NCBI RefSeq assembly: GCF_003955715.1
Contig: NZ_CP034463.1
Coordinates: 9,052,001 to 9,116,000, forward strand
Direction: 5' to 3'
Origin: Streptomyces aquilus
GTDB lineage: Bacteria > Actinomycetota > Actinomycetes > Streptomycetales > Streptomycetaceae
Length of the DNA: 64,000 bases
The notes beneath the pieces are model-generated. The model ran no database searches. It saw only the letters and a program-made list of their open reading frames with translations, and was not told the DNA's origin. A program made the translations under genes and the position numbers. Positions 7,811 to 15,843 of the stretch are shown piece after piece; the stretch's first letter is position 1, and the number at the start of each line of letters is the position of its first letter.

Positions 7811-9394
7811 TCAGCCCCCGTTGGCCGCGGTGACGGGCGCCGGTTCGGCGGACTCCGCGCCCGGCCCGGTGATGGCCGGCACCGGCACGTCGACGGTCCG
7901 CGCCAGCCGCGCGCCCTCCGGCCCGTACACGGCCCGCGGTTCGGGGAACACCCGCAGCAGCGTCAGGAACAGCACCGCGGAGACCACCAGCGACAGCGGC
8001 AGGCTGATGTCGACGCCGTTGGCGAGGTCGCCCAGCGGGCCGACGAACTGGCCCGGGATGTTGGTGAAGAGCACACCGAGCAGCGCGGAGACCCACCAGG
8101 CGGTCATGCCGCGCCAGTTCCAGCCGTGCGCGAACCAGTAACGGCCGCCGCTCTGACGGCGGTTGAAGACCTGGAGGGCCTCCGGGTCGTACCAGCCGCG
8201 CCGGGTGTGGAAGCCCAGGATCATCACGACCATCCACGGTGTGGTGCAGGTGATGATCATCGTGGCGAACGTCGAGATCGACTGGACGAGGTTCAGGCCG
8301 AACCGCCCGATGAAGATGAACGCGATCGACGCGACGCCGACCAGCAGCGTCGCCTGCACCCGGGACAGCCGCGGGAACACCGAGGAGAAGTCGAGGCCGG
8401 TGCCGTACAGCGCGGTCGTGCCGGTCGACATGCCGCCGATCAGGGCCAGCAGACACACCGGCAGGAAGAACCAGCTCGGCGAGATGGCGAGCAGTCCGCC
8501 CACGAAGTCGGGGGCGGCCGGGTCGACGTAGTCCGGTGCCTTGGTCGCGATGATGCTGGCGGTCGCCAGGCCGAACAGGAACGGCAGCAGCGTGGCGATC
8601 TGGGACAGGAAGGCCGCGCCGATGACGCGGCGGCGCGGGGTGCTCGCCGGGATGTAGCGCGACCAGTCGCCGAGGAAGGCGCCGAACGACACCGGGTTGG
8701 ACAGCACGATCAGGGCGGCGCCGATGAAGGACGGCCAGAACAGGGACTGCGTCGCCGCGTCCGCCGAGTCCGTGAAGACGCCCGCGTACGACGGGTCGAA
8801 GTCGCCGGCGAAGGCGATCGCGCCGACCAGGAACAGCACGCTCGCCGAGGTCACCGCGACCTTGTTGACGAACAGCATGAACCGGAAGCCGTACACGCAC
8901 ACCGCGAGGACCAGACAGGCGAACAGCGCGTAGGCCACGACGTAGCTCAGATCGCCGCGCGGCAGTCCGAACAGCCGGTGGGCGCCGCCGACCAGGGCGT
9001 CGCCGGAGCTCCACACCGAGATGGAGAAGAACGCGATCGCCGTCAGCAGGGAGAGGAACGAGCCGACCACACGGCCGTGCACTCCGAGATGCGCCGAGGA
9101 GGAGACGGCGTTGTTGGTGCCGTTGACCGGCCCGAACACCGCCATCGGACACAGGATCAGCGCACCGGCGACGACGCCCAGCACGGTGGCCGCGAGGCCC
9201 TGCCAGAAGGAGAGGCCGAAGAGGATCGGGAAGGCGCCCAGCACACAGGTGGAGAAGGTGTTGGCGCCGCCGAAGGCGAGCCGGAACAGGTCCAGCGGGG
9301 TGGCGGTGCGGTCCGCGTCGGGGATGCGGTCGACACCGTGGGTCTCGACCTCGGTCAGGGACGGCGCGGACGAAGGGTCGGGCTGCGGGGACAA
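7811..9394 (-). CDS. NCS1-family nucleobase/cation symporter
   Basis: A 12-helix permease of the NCS1 (cytosine/purine/allantoin) family, with conserved elements such as 'GANTFSTCVLGAFPILFG' in helix 1 and 'VFGPVNGTNNAVS' in helix 2. I choose TTG at 9394 (527 residues) because GGAG lies six nt before it and the family sequence starts there. The frame is open to an ATG at 9565, which would add a Pro/Arg-rich 57-residue tail unlike the family. The ligand is not clear. The 200 nt upstream contain no recognised riboswitch. Confidence 0.82.
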   Translation of the reverse strand: MSPQPDPSSAPSLTEVETHGVDRIPDADRTATPLDLFRLAFGGANTFSTCVLGAFPILFGLSFWQGLAATVLGVVAGALILCPMAVFGPVNGTNNAVSSSAHLGVHGRVVGSFLSLLTAIAFFSISVWSSGDALVGGAHRLFGLPRGDLSYVVAYALFACLVLAVCVYGFRFMLFVNKVAVTSASVLFLVGAIAFAGDFDPSYAGVFTDSADAATQSLFWPSFIGAALIVLSNPVSFGAFLGDWSRYIPASTPRRRVIGAAFLSQIATLLPFLFGLATASIIATKAPDYVDPAAPDFVGGLLAISPSWFFLPVCLLALIGGMSTGTTALYGTGLDFSSVFPRLSRVQATLLVGVASIAFIFIGRFGLNLVQSISTFATMIITCTTPWMVVMILGFHTRRGWYDPEALQVFNRRQSGGRYWFAHGWNWRGMTAWWVSALLGVLFTNIPGQFVGPLGDLANGVDISLPLSLVVSAVLFLTLLRVFPEPRAVYGPEGARLARTVDVPVPAITGPGAESAEPAPVTAANGG

Positions 9395-9599
9395 GGGGGC
9401 TCCAGCGAAGGGGACCGGCGGTGGAGCGCGTCGTGGCGCGGGGAGGGGCTTCGGCGGGGCGGCCGGTCGTCGTCGCGGGGGTGTGCGGCGGGAGAGGAGG
9501 CCGTCCTCTCGGGGGTCTGCCGACGGTAAGGCCGGGGTCGGGGGCCGCACCAGAGGACGGTTCATCCATCATGCGTGTCAGGGATGTGCAAAACCTCCA

Positions 9600-10172
9600 T
9601 CAGTCGGTGGCGGTACCTCCCTCGCTCGGGTCCGTCGGGGCGTCCTCCGGCTCGGCGTCGGGCCCCTGCGCGCGGACCCGCTGGACGTGTTCGAGGGAGT
9701 CGCGCAGTTCGGTGAGCCAGTCGTCGGTGTGCTTCTGGACCAGGCGGACGCACCAGGCGAGCGCGTCGCTGCGGCTGCGGGCCACGCCGCCCGCGATGAG
9801 CGTGTCCAGGACCTGGCGCTCGGGCTGCCGCAGCCGGGTCATCACGGGCGCGGCCACATGCGTGAAGAGGGCGCGTTCCCCGGCGCACTCCACGCCCCAG
9901 GACACCTTGCGGCGGAACCGGTGCTCGGCCTCGCGGGCCACCTCGATCCGGGTCTCGCGGGTGCGCTCCCGGAACTCCTGCATCCGGCTCCGCACGGCCG
10001 CCTCCCGCTCGGTGGCCGAGGCGCCCTCGGTCAGCCGGGGTGCGGGGATGCGGCCGATGACGGTGATCTCCTCGCGGTCGACGGTCAGGTCGGCCAGTTC
10101 CTCGAAGAGGTCGTCGGGCAGCCGCCCGGCGAACCAGCCGCGCAGCTTCTCTCGTTGCTCGGTCGTAATCAT
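9600..10172 (-). CDS. Uncharacterised protein with C-terminal ribbon-helix-helix-like segment
   Basis: A 190-residue soluble protein starting at ATG 10172. The first two thirds are charged and helical. From about residue 130, 'RQPERQVLDTLIAGGVARSRSDALAWCVRLV' looks like a ribbon-helix-helix unit: a strand, then a helix, a turn with S-R-S-D and a second helix. The tail is acidic and Pro-rich. I do not recognise a named family. A palindrome over its own start codon fits autoregulation, which is common for RHH proteins. It lies upstream of the permease gene in the same direction, separated by about 200 nt. Confidence 0.6.
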   Translation of the reverse strand: MITTEQREKLRGWFAGRLPDDLFEELADLTVDREEITVIGRIPAPRLTEGASATEREAAVRSRMQEFRERTRETRIEVAREAEHRFRRKVSWGVECAGERALFTHVAAPVMTRLRQPERQVLDTLIAGGVARSRSDALAWCVRLVQKHTDDWLTELRDSLEHVQRVRAQGPDAEPEDAPTDPSEGGTATD

Positions 10173-10186
10173 GTAATGACGATTAC
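10165..10186. promoter_or_regulatory. Palindrome over the start codon of the RHH-like gene
   Basis: gtaatc (10165-10170) and gattac (10181-10186) form an inverted repeat around the ATG at 10170-10172, with an extra gtaat copy between them. Binding there would block translation start or transcription. It is a candidate autoregulatory operator. Confidence 0.45.
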
Positions 10187-10496
10187 TCCGCCGGAACGTG
10201 AACGCAAGGGAACGGGACGGAGTGCGCCGAGAGCTCAACCGGAATGTTTCAGGCCGATTGCAGAGCGGGTGTGAACCGGCCATTCGGTCGGTGGCGACGA
10301 TCAAGAACCGTGCGGTTACTGGGCTCCGGTGTTCGAATTCCGTGACTTCGCGCCACTGATTCAACACGAAAGGTTACTGAAACGCGTGGGGTCGATGTGT
10401 GTTCCGGCCGCGGACTCGGCAGACTCGCGCTCGCCGCCCCGGCACCGACCGTGCCGGGCGCGGCACCACCCTCGTATCAGCGGAAGGATGCACACC
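10187..10496. other. Non-coding stretch between the RHH-like gene and the inhibitor gene
   Basis: About 310 nt without a supported gene. It must hold the promoters for both divergent genes. A gttcgaattcc motif near 10330 resembles a tRNA T-loop, but no tRNA fold surrounds it. A GGAAGG ribosome site ends the stretch. Confidence 0.4.
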
Positions 10497-10919
10497 ATGC
10501 GGAACACCGCGCGCTGGGCAGCGACCCTCGCCCTCACGGCCGGCGCCGTCTGCGGCCCCCTCACCGGAGCCGCGCTGGCCGCCCCGGACTCGCTCTACGC
10601 CCCCTCCGCCCTGGTCCTCACTCTGGGCCACGGCGACAGCGCCGCCACCGCCACCCCGGCCCGCGCCGTCACCCTGACCTGCGCACCGACCGCCTCCGGC
10701 ACGCACCCCGCGGCGGCCCTGGCCTGCGCCGAACTGCGTGGCGTGGGCGGCGACCTCGACGCGTTCCAGGTCCGTGACGGCGTGCAGTGCACCAAGCAGT
10801 ACGACCCCGTGGTCGTCACCGTCGACGGTGTCTGGCAGGGCAAGCGCGTCTCCTACGAGCGCACCTTCGCCAACGAGTGTGTGAAGGGCTCCCTCGGGGC
10901 GAGCCTCTTCACCTTCTAG
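10497..10919 (+). CDS. Secreted subtilisin inhibitor (SSI family), Lys at P1
   Basis: A 140-residue precursor starting at ATG 10497; GGAAGG at 10482-10487 is correctly spaced for it and too close for the ATG at 10488. Residues 1-28 are a signal peptide ending in 'GAALA'. The mature part is a Streptomyces subtilisin inhibitor with four Cys for two disulfides and the strongly conserved end '[13 protein letters not shown]'. The reactive-site loop reads 'CTKQYDPV' where classic SSI has 'CPMVYDPV', so P1 is Lys. That predicts good inhibition of trypsin-like proteases. A strong hairpin terminator follows. Confidence 0.95.
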   Translation: MRNTARWAATLALTAGAVCGPLTGAALAAPDSLYAPSALVLTLGHGDSAATATPARAVTLTCAPTASGTHPAAALACAELRGVGGDLDAFQVRDGVQCTKQYDPVVVTVDGVWQGKRVSYERTFANECVKGSLGASLFTF

Positions 10920-11009
10920 AGCCGGGGTCGCGGGGTTCCCGTGGAACCGGACGGCCGCCCGTGGCTGGGGAGCGCGGGCGCCGTCACGAGGACCCCCGTG
11001 ATCTCGCAC

Positions 11010-11052
11010 CGAGGGCCGGCCGGGCGGAGTGGGGCCACCCGGCCGGCCCTCG
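11010..11052 (+). terminator. Strong hairpin after the inhibitor gene
   Basis: cgagggccggccggg (11010-11024) pairs perfectly with cccggccggccctcg (11038-11052) around a 13-nt loop. No T tract follows. It ends the SSI transcription unit. Confidence 0.75.
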
Positions 11053-11171
11053 CAGTCAAGGCCGCCGCCCGGGGATGCCGGGCAACGGCGGAAACCGGCC
11101 GAGCGGCTCCGAGGGCCATGACAGCCGTCGTATACGCGGAGTTTCCGAGACCGCCCTCAGTCGGCCGCCCC

Positions 11172-11268
11172 GCGTCCGCTGCTCACTGAGTTCGGGCTCC
11201 TGGAGGGCCCGCCGGTACCGACGAGTGCGGAGGAGCGTCCGCTGCTCACCGAGTCCGGGCTCCTGGAG
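11172..11268. repeat. Direct repeat of 34 bp, 63 bp apart
   Basis: gcgtccgctgctcac...ggag occurs at 11172-11205 and 11235-11268 with two mismatches. In the frame of the next gene both copies would read R-P-L-L-T-E-x-G-L-L-E, with a period of 21 codons, but this part has no start codon. Confidence 0.85.
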
Positions 11269-11274
11269 CCCGTC

Positions 11275-11679
11275 TTGGAGATGGAGTTCACGGCGCACTT
11301 CCCGCGCGAAGGCGGTACGGCGGCCTCGGACGCCGCCGCTGCCGCGGTCATCGGCGTGATCGAGGCGCCGACGGCCTTCGTCGTCGCCCTCCTGGAGGCC
11401 GCGCACCGCGTGAACGGCTGCCTCCTGGCCCGGACGACGGCCGAGATCTGCCGGATCGTCCTCACGGCGGACCGCGCCGGCATCACCGTCGCGGGCACCG
11501 ACGACACGACGACCACCCTGGACCGCACCGACGAGGACGGGACCCGGGACCTGCCCGTGTCGGCCGTCGTCGACGGGCTGCACATCCACCACGGCCCCGA
11601 GGGCCACGTCTGGGTGGTGTGGCACGGCGCCTGGTGCGCCGGCGCCGACGACAGCGTGTCCCCGCGGCGGGTGCCCTAG
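11275..11679 (+). CDS. Uncharacterised small protein, start uncertain
   Basis: A 134-residue protein of no family I recognise. It is open from 11122, but the first usable starts are TTG 11275 (GGAG six nt upstream) and ATG 11281. The sequence has an Ala-rich helical part (about 15-50), two Cys ('NGCLLAR', 'EICRIVL') and a C-terminal beta-like part with 'GLHIHHGPEGHVWVVWHGAWC'. The upstream in-frame 21-codon repeat without a start suggests a shortened or frameshifted N-terminus: an ATG at 11118 in another frame reads MTAVVYAEF and stops at 11189. The stop overlaps the small gene on the other strand. Moderate confidence that it is translated. Confidence 0.5.
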   Translation: MEMEFTAHFPREGGTAASDAAAAAVIGVIEAPTAFVVALLEAAHRVNGCLLARTTAEICRIVLTADRAGITVAGTDDTTTTLDRTDEDGTRDLPVSAVVDGLHIHHGPEGHVWVVWHGAWCAGADDSVSPRRVP

Positions 11680-11846
11680 TCGCCCTCGGACTCCTCCTGG
11701 GCGCGGGTGTTGGGGGTGATGGCCTCGCCGGCCTCGCCCCGTCGGCGGCGCTGTTCCTCGGTCTCCCGGGTGTGGCGTTCCGCCTCCTCGATCTTGCGCA
11801 GGACCTGCTCCGTGGCCGTCTCGGGGCGCTTCTTGTCGTGGGTCAT
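11676..11846 (-). CDS. Small highly charged protein (56 aa)
   Basis: ATG at 11846 with a GAGAGGAGAG ribosome site opens a 56-codon frame ending in TAG at 11676. The peptide starts MTHDKKRPETATEQ and is very rich in Glu, Arg and Lys, predicted helical ('VLRKIEEAERHTRETEEQRRRR'), then a short Gly/Pro tail. It lies 24 nt downstream of the exopolyphosphatase-like gene in the same direction, so it is probably in its operon. Third-position GC is high in this frame, supporting coding. No function can be assigned. Confidence 0.6.
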   Translation of the reverse strand: MTHDKKRPETATEQVLRKIEEAERHTRETEEQRRRRGEAGEAITPNTRAQEESEGD

Positions 11847-11870
11847 CACGCTCTCCTCTCTCAGGTTCTC

Positions 11871-12878
11871 TCAGTTCGTCGCGGCCGCGATGCGCAGCGG
11901 CACGAGTTCCTGGCCGCCGTTGTCCTCACCGCGGCGGCTGACCCCCGCCCACCAGGACGGGCCGTCCTCGATGTGGCGCAGCAGGATGCCCTCGCGGATC
12001 GCCCACGGGCAGATGCTGACGGCCTTGATGCCGGTCAGCTTCATGGCCGTGTGGCCGACCAGCGCGCCGGCCAGGCTCTGGCCGGCCCGTGGCGCGGAGA
12101 TGCCGGGGAGCAGAGCGCGCTCGGCGGCGGGCAGGCCGGCCAGCCGGGTGATCGCCGCACGCAGGTCCGAGCGGCGCAACTCCCGTTCCACGAACGGTCC
12201 GTGCCGCCCGGGCCGCGCTCCGCACAACCTGCCCAGCTGCTGGAACGTACGGGACGTGGCCACCGCCGTGTGCGGCCCCTCCCAGCGGATCCGGGCCGCC
12301 ACGTCCCGCAGCTGATGCCGGACCCGGCGCCGCAGCGCCCGCAGCAGCTCCGGCGACGGCGGGTCCTCGCCGCGGAAGAACTCGTGGGTCAGCCGGCCCG
12401 CGCCCAGCGGCAGCGAGGCCACGAAGTCCGGCAACCTGCCGCGTCCGAAGGCCACTTCGAGGGAGCCGCCCCCGATGTCCAGCAGCGCCAGCGGCCCCGA
12501 CCGCCAGCCCATCCAGCGCCGTGCCCCGAGGAAGGTCAGCTCCGCCTCCAGTTCGCCGGGCAGGGTGCACAGCTCGACCCCGGTGCGGGTGCGTACGGCA
12601 CGCAGCACCTCTCGGCAGTTCGGCGCGCCGCGCACCACCGCCGTGGCGAAGGCCAGCGGAGGGGCCGAGCCCCACTCGGTCGCCGTCCGGTCCGCCTCGG
12701 CCACGGCGGCGACGAGTCTGTCGACCGCCTCCTCGGGCACGGGGCCACCCGGCTCCACCTGTTCGGACAGGCGCAGCCGCCATTTCGCGGTGTGCACGGG
12801 CAGCGGTACCCCGCCCTCGGCGTCCGCCACCACCAGCCGGACCGTCTTCGACCCCACATCCACCACGCTGATTCGCAT
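11871..12878 (-). CDS. Ppx/GppA-type exopolyphosphatase-like protein
   Basis: A 335-residue protein of the ASKHA-fold Ppx/GppA family. The N-terminal phosphate-1 loop reads 'VVDVGSKTVRLVVAD' (usually a-D-x-G-T/S-N-S) and the phosphate-2 loop 'ALLDIGGGSLEVAFG' is near residue 140. The acid 'GELEAELTF' lies just before it. These proteins hydrolyse polyphosphate or pppGpp; actinobacterial members of this short type often differ in activity. ATG 12878 starts at the family N-terminus; a GTG 36 nt upstream is possible. The small 56-aa gene follows it. Confidence 0.85.
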   Translation of the reverse strand: MRISVVDVGSKTVRLVVADAEGGVPLPVHTAKWRLRLSEQVEPGGPVPEEAVDRLVAAVAEADRTATEWGSAPPLAFATAVVRGAPNCREVLRAVRTRTGVELCTLPGELEAELTFLGARRWMGWRSGPLALLDIGGGSLEVAFGRGRLPDFVASLPLGAGRLTHEFFRGEDPPSPELLRALRRRVRHQLRDVAARIRWEGPHTAVATSRTFQQLGRLCGARPGRHGPFVERELRRSDLRAAITRLAGLPAAERALLPGISAPRAGQSLAGALVGHTAMKLTGIKAVSICPWAIREGILLRHIEDGPSWWAGVSRRGEDNGGQELVPLRIAAATN

Positions 12879-12959
12879 GGACCCGTGAGTACCCGATGCG
12901 GGGCCTTTCCTCACCGCGCCGGCGTGTGATGCGCGCTAACCGGACAGGCACGGCGGCGA

Positions 12960-12997
12960 AGAGGGGCCGCCGTCTCCCTGATGACGGCGGCCCCTCT
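12960..12997 (-). terminator. Hairpin terminator after the MFS gene
   Basis: agaggggccgccgtc (12960-12974) pairs perfectly with gacggcggcccctct (12983-12997) around an 8-nt loop. It lies 31 nt after the MFS stop codon. Confidence 0.8.
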
Positions 12998-13027
12998 GCT
13001 CGGGGGAATCGGGGGAACTCGCGGGAA

Positions 13028-14533
13028 CTACATGTGGACCATGGGTGCGGCGTCCGGGTCCTGCTCCGGCACTCCGCGGCGGTAGAGCAGGAACGCGATC
13101 AGCGTGCCGACCGCGAACAGGCCCGCCGACCACCAGAAGGCGGTGGTGTAGCTCTCGATGGTGGCCTGGGCCTGGACCAGCTTGTTGCTCTGGTCCTTGC
13201 CGGCCAGGTAGTCGGTCGCGGCGCTCGCGGCCAGGGTGTTCAGCAGCGCCGTACCGATCGAACCGCCCACCTGCTGCATGGCGTTGACGGTGGCGGAGGC
13301 GACACCGGCGTCCTCCGCGGCGACCCCGCCGGTGGCCAGCTGCATCGCGGGCGGCATGACCAGGCCGAGTCCGAAACCGATCACGATCAGCTGCGGCAGC
13401 ACCGCGCTGGAGTACGAGGACCCGACCCCGATGCCGGTCAGCCAGGCCATGCCGACCGCGGCGATGCCGAAGCCCAGCGGGATGACGGCCTTCGGGCCCA
13501 TCCGCGGCACCAGCTTGGTCGTGCCCACCTGGGCGGCGACCATCAGCGCGGCGACCATCGGCAGGAACGCGACACCGGTCTTCGTCGGGCTGAAGCCGAG
13601 GTTGAGCTGGAGGTAGTAGGTGAGGAAGAGGAAGACACCGAACATGCCGCCGCCGGAGATCAGCACGGCGAGGAAGGAGGCGGCGCGGTTGCGGTCGAGC
13701 AGGATGCGCAGCGGCAGCAGCGGGTGCGCGGCCTTGGTCTGCCACCAGGAGAAGGCGGCCAGCAGGACACCGCCGGCGATCAGGAAGCCCCAGGTCGCGG
13801 GCGAGTCCCAGTCGTGCGTCTCGGCGTTGGAGAAGCCGTAGACCAGGGAGAACAGACCGGCGGCGACCAGGACCGTGCCCGGCACGTCCAGCTTGGAGTT
13901 CCCGGCGTCGCGGTGGTTGTGCAGCAGGAGCCAGCCGCCGGCGAAGGCGGCGACGGCGATGACGACGTTGACGTAGAGCGTCCAGCGCCAGTCGAAGGCG
14001 TCGGTCAGGATGCCGCCGAGCAGCAGACCCACCGCACCGCCGGCGCCGGCGATGGCGCCGTAGACGCTGAAGGCCTTGGCGCGTTCCTTGGCGTCGGTGA
14101 ACGTGGTGTTCAGCAGCGACAGCGCGGCGGGCGCGAGGAGGGCGCCGAAGGCACCCTGGAGGGCACGGGCGGTGACCAGCATCTCGAAGTTGGTCGCGGC
14201 ACCGCCGAGCGCGGAGACCGCGGCGAAGCCGGCCACTCCGATCAGGAACGCCGTCTTGCGGCCGAAGAGGTCGGCGATGCGGCCGCCGAGCAGCAGGAGG
14301 GAGGCGAAGGCCAGCGCGTAGGCGGTGACGATCCACTGCCGGTTGCCGTCGGAGAACCCGAGGTCGGCCTGCGCCGAGGGCAGGGCGATGTTCACGATGG
14401 TGGCGTCGAGGACCACCATCAGCTGGGCGAGGGCGATGACGGCGAGGATCCACCACCGCTTGTTCGAGGAGGCGTCGGACGGCGCCTCGACCGCGCCCGC
14501 CTGGGCGTTCTCGGTCAGGGTCTTCTGGGACAT
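13028..14533 (-). CDS. MFS drug exporter, DHA2 (14-helix) type
   Basis: A 501-residue proton-driven exporter. Motif A 'GGRIADLFGRKTAFL' is near residue 83 and motif C 'GAIAGAGGAVGLLLGGIL' near residue 160, both typical of EmrB/QacA-like 14-helix antiporters. The N-terminal 25 residues are cytoplasmic and the C-terminus is short. It is divergent from an alpha/beta hydrolase gene across a promoter region with two strong palindromes, so it is probably inducible by the compound it pumps. No regulator gene is adjacent. Substrate unknown. Confidence 0.92.
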   Translation of the reverse strand: MSQKTLTENAQAGAVEAPSDASSNKRWWILAVIALAQLMVVLDATIVNIALPSAQADLGFSDGNRQWIVTAYALAFASLLLLGGRIADLFGRKTAFLIGVAGFAAVSALGGAATNFEMLVTARALQGAFGALLAPAALSLLNTTFTDAKERAKAFSVYGAIAGAGGAVGLLLGGILTDAFDWRWTLYVNVVIAVAAFAGGWLLLHNHRDAGNSKLDVPGTVLVAAGLFSLVYGFSNAETHDWDSPATWGFLIAGGVLLAAFSWWQTKAAHPLLPLRILLDRNRAASFLAVLISGGGMFGVFLFLTYYLQLNLGFSPTKTGVAFLPMVAALMVAAQVGTTKLVPRMGPKAVIPLGFGIAAVGMAWLTGIGVGSSYSSAVLPQLIVIGFGLGLVMPPAMQLATGGVAAEDAGVASATVNAMQQVGGSIGTALLNTLAASAATDYLAGKDQSNKLVQAQATIESYTTAFWWSAGLFAVGTLIAFLLYRRGVPEQDPDAAPMVHM

Positions 14534-14579
14534 GGCAGAACCACTCCAGGGAAGTCGTTCGGATTTTACGAAGTCGTAA

Positions 14580-14594
14580 ACGAAACTGTTTCGT
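14580..14594. promoter_or_regulatory. Palindrome acgaaac-t-gtttcgt (operator candidate 1)
   Basis: A perfect 7+1+7 inverted repeat 47 bp upstream of the MFS start. It shares the CGAAAC/GTTTCG half-sites with the second palindrome, as expected for one regulator binding both. Confidence 0.6.
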
Positions 14595-14616
14595 ACACAT
14601 CGAGGCTAGAGCACTT

Positions 14617-14642
14617 CCAGCGAAACGGCAACGTTTCGCTGG
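14617..14642. promoter_or_regulatory. Palindrome of 11-bp arms (operator candidate 2)
   Basis: ccagcgaaacg (14617-14627) and cgtttcgctgg (14632-14642) are perfectly complementary around gcaa. The site ends 15 nt before the hydrolase start codon, so binding would shut the hydrolase promoter. Confidence 0.6.
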
Positions 14643-14657
14643 AGAGGGAGGTCGAGT

Positions 14658-15458
14658 GTGACCGGCGGCACGTTCGGGGTCGAGAACGCGGAGCTGTACT
14701 ACGAGGTGCGGGGGAGTGGTCCGGCGCTGCTGATGATCAGCGGGGCGGGCGGGGACGCGGGCTACTACGCGCAGGTCGCGACGGACCTCGCCGACGCGTT
14801 CACGGTCATCACCTACGACCGGCGCGGCAACTCCCGCAGCACGGGGCGCACCGGGGCGCCGATGAGCCTCGCCGAGCAGGCGGCCGACGCCCGCGCGCTC
14901 ATCGCCGGGCCGGCCGGCGGCCGGGCGCTGGTGTTCGGCAACAGCGGGGGTGCCGTCATCGGGCTGACGCTGGCGGCGCTCCATCCCGAGTGCCTGGCCG
15001 GTCTGATCGCCCACGAACCGCCCGCCGTGAACGTCCTGCCCGCCGACGATCCGGAGCGCGAGTTCTTCGCCGACGTCGCCGACCGCTACGCACGGGGCGG
15101 CGCCCCGGCCGCGGGCCGCCGGTTCGCCGAGACGGTCCGCGGCGAGGGGACGTACCGCTGGCCGGACGATCTGTGGCGGCGCTTCCTGGGCAACCAGGAC
15201 CATCTCTTCGGCACCGAGTGGCCCGGCTTCGCCGGCTTCCGGCCCGACGAGGGCGCGCTGAAGTCGGCGCCCTTCCCGATCGTCCTGGCCGCCGGCGCGG
15301 AGGACCACGACACCTACTACGCGCGCCCCTCCGTCGAGATCGCCCGCAGGATCGGGGCACCCTGGGTGGAGTTCCCCGGCATCCACATGGAGTTCCTGCG
15401 GGATCCGGCCCGGTTCGCGGCGGCGCTCAGGGCGGTGCTCGCGCAGATGGTGGAGTGA
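14658..15458 (+). CDS. Alpha/beta hydrolase
   Basis: A 266-residue alpha/beta-hydrolase. The nucleophile elbow 'VFGNSGGAVIG' puts Ser near residue 97; the oxyanion region 'MISGAGGDAGYY' is near 27; the base His is in 'FPGIHMEFLRDP' near 240. The start is GTG 14658 with GGAGAGGGAGG upstream. It is divergent from the MFS pump with shared palindromes, so the pair may respond to and dispose of the same compound. The reaction (esterase, lactonase or other) cannot be told. Confidence 0.85.
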   Translation: MTGGTFGVENAELYYEVRGSGPALLMISGAGGDAGYYAQVATDLADAFTVITYDRRGNSRSTGRTGAPMSLAEQAADARALIAGPAGGRALVFGNSGGAVIGLTLAALHPECLAGLIAHEPPAVNVLPADDPEREFFADVADRYARGGAPAAGRRFAETVRGEGTYRWPDDLWRRFLGNQDHLFGTEWPGFAGFRPDEGALKSAPFPIVLAAGAEDHDTYYARPSVEIARRIGAPWVEFPGIHMEFLRDPARFAAALRAVLAQMVE

Positions 15459-15466
15459 GGAACGTG

Positions 15467-15502
15467 TATGCCTTGACCGGCATATAACCATGGAGGCATA
15501 TT
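15467..15502 (+). promoter_or_regulatory. Promoter with overlapping ArsR-type operator
   Basis: ttgacc (15473-15478) and catatt (15497-15502) are 18 bp apart and look like -35 and -10 boxes. tatgcc (15467-15472) and ggcata (15479-15484) flank the -35 box as an inverted repeat, with a third ggcata at 15495-15500. Binding of the ArsR protein here would block RNA polymerase. Confidence 0.5.
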
Positions 15503-15508
15503 GGACTC

Positions 15509-15838
15509 ATGTCCGACGCCGCGCTCTGGGCCGCCCTCGCCGATCCCCACCGCCGGGCCATCGTCGCGCTGCTCCTGGAGCGGCCGCGGCCCGTCGGGGA
15601 GATCGTGGAGGCATGCGGCCTGAGCCAGCCGAGCACCTCGAAGCATCTGAAGGTGCTCAGAGAGGCCGGTCTGGTCCGGGTCCGGCAGGAGGCGCAGCGC
15701 CGCGTCTACGCCCTCGACCCGGCCCCGATCGCCGCCCTCGACGCCTGGCTCGCCCCCTACCGGAGGCTGTGGAACAGCAGTCTGGACGCGCTGGGCCGAC
15801 GCCTGGACGACTCCGAGGAACCCCTCCCGAAGGACTGA
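15509..15838 (+). CDS. ArsR-family transcriptional regulator
   Basis: A 109-residue winged-helix protein. The recognition region 'CGLSQPSTSKHLKVLREAGLVRVR' (about 37-60) and the start 'ALWAALADPHRRAIVALLLERP' are characteristic. There are no clustered Cys or His metal-binding residues, so it belongs with the ArsR proteins found next to SRPBCC (AHSA1) genes and not with metal sensors. The SRPBCC gene follows after 5 nt. It probably represses its own promoter through the ggcata repeats. Confidence 0.93.
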   Translation: MSDAALWAALADPHRRAIVALLLERPRPVGEIVEACGLSQPSTSKHLKVLREAGLVRVRQEAQRRVYALDPAPIAALDAWLAPYRRLWNSSLDALGRRLDDSEEPLPKD

Positions 15839-15843
15839 CAGCC

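Noticed and set aside
10325..10345. tRNA-like T-loop (gttcgaattcc)
   Set aside because: No acceptor, D or anticodon stems can be formed around it.
12936..15491. Long open frames on both strands over the MFS and hydrolase genes
   Set aside because: High GC keeps shadow frames open; the MFS and hydrolase frames carry the motifs and codon bias.
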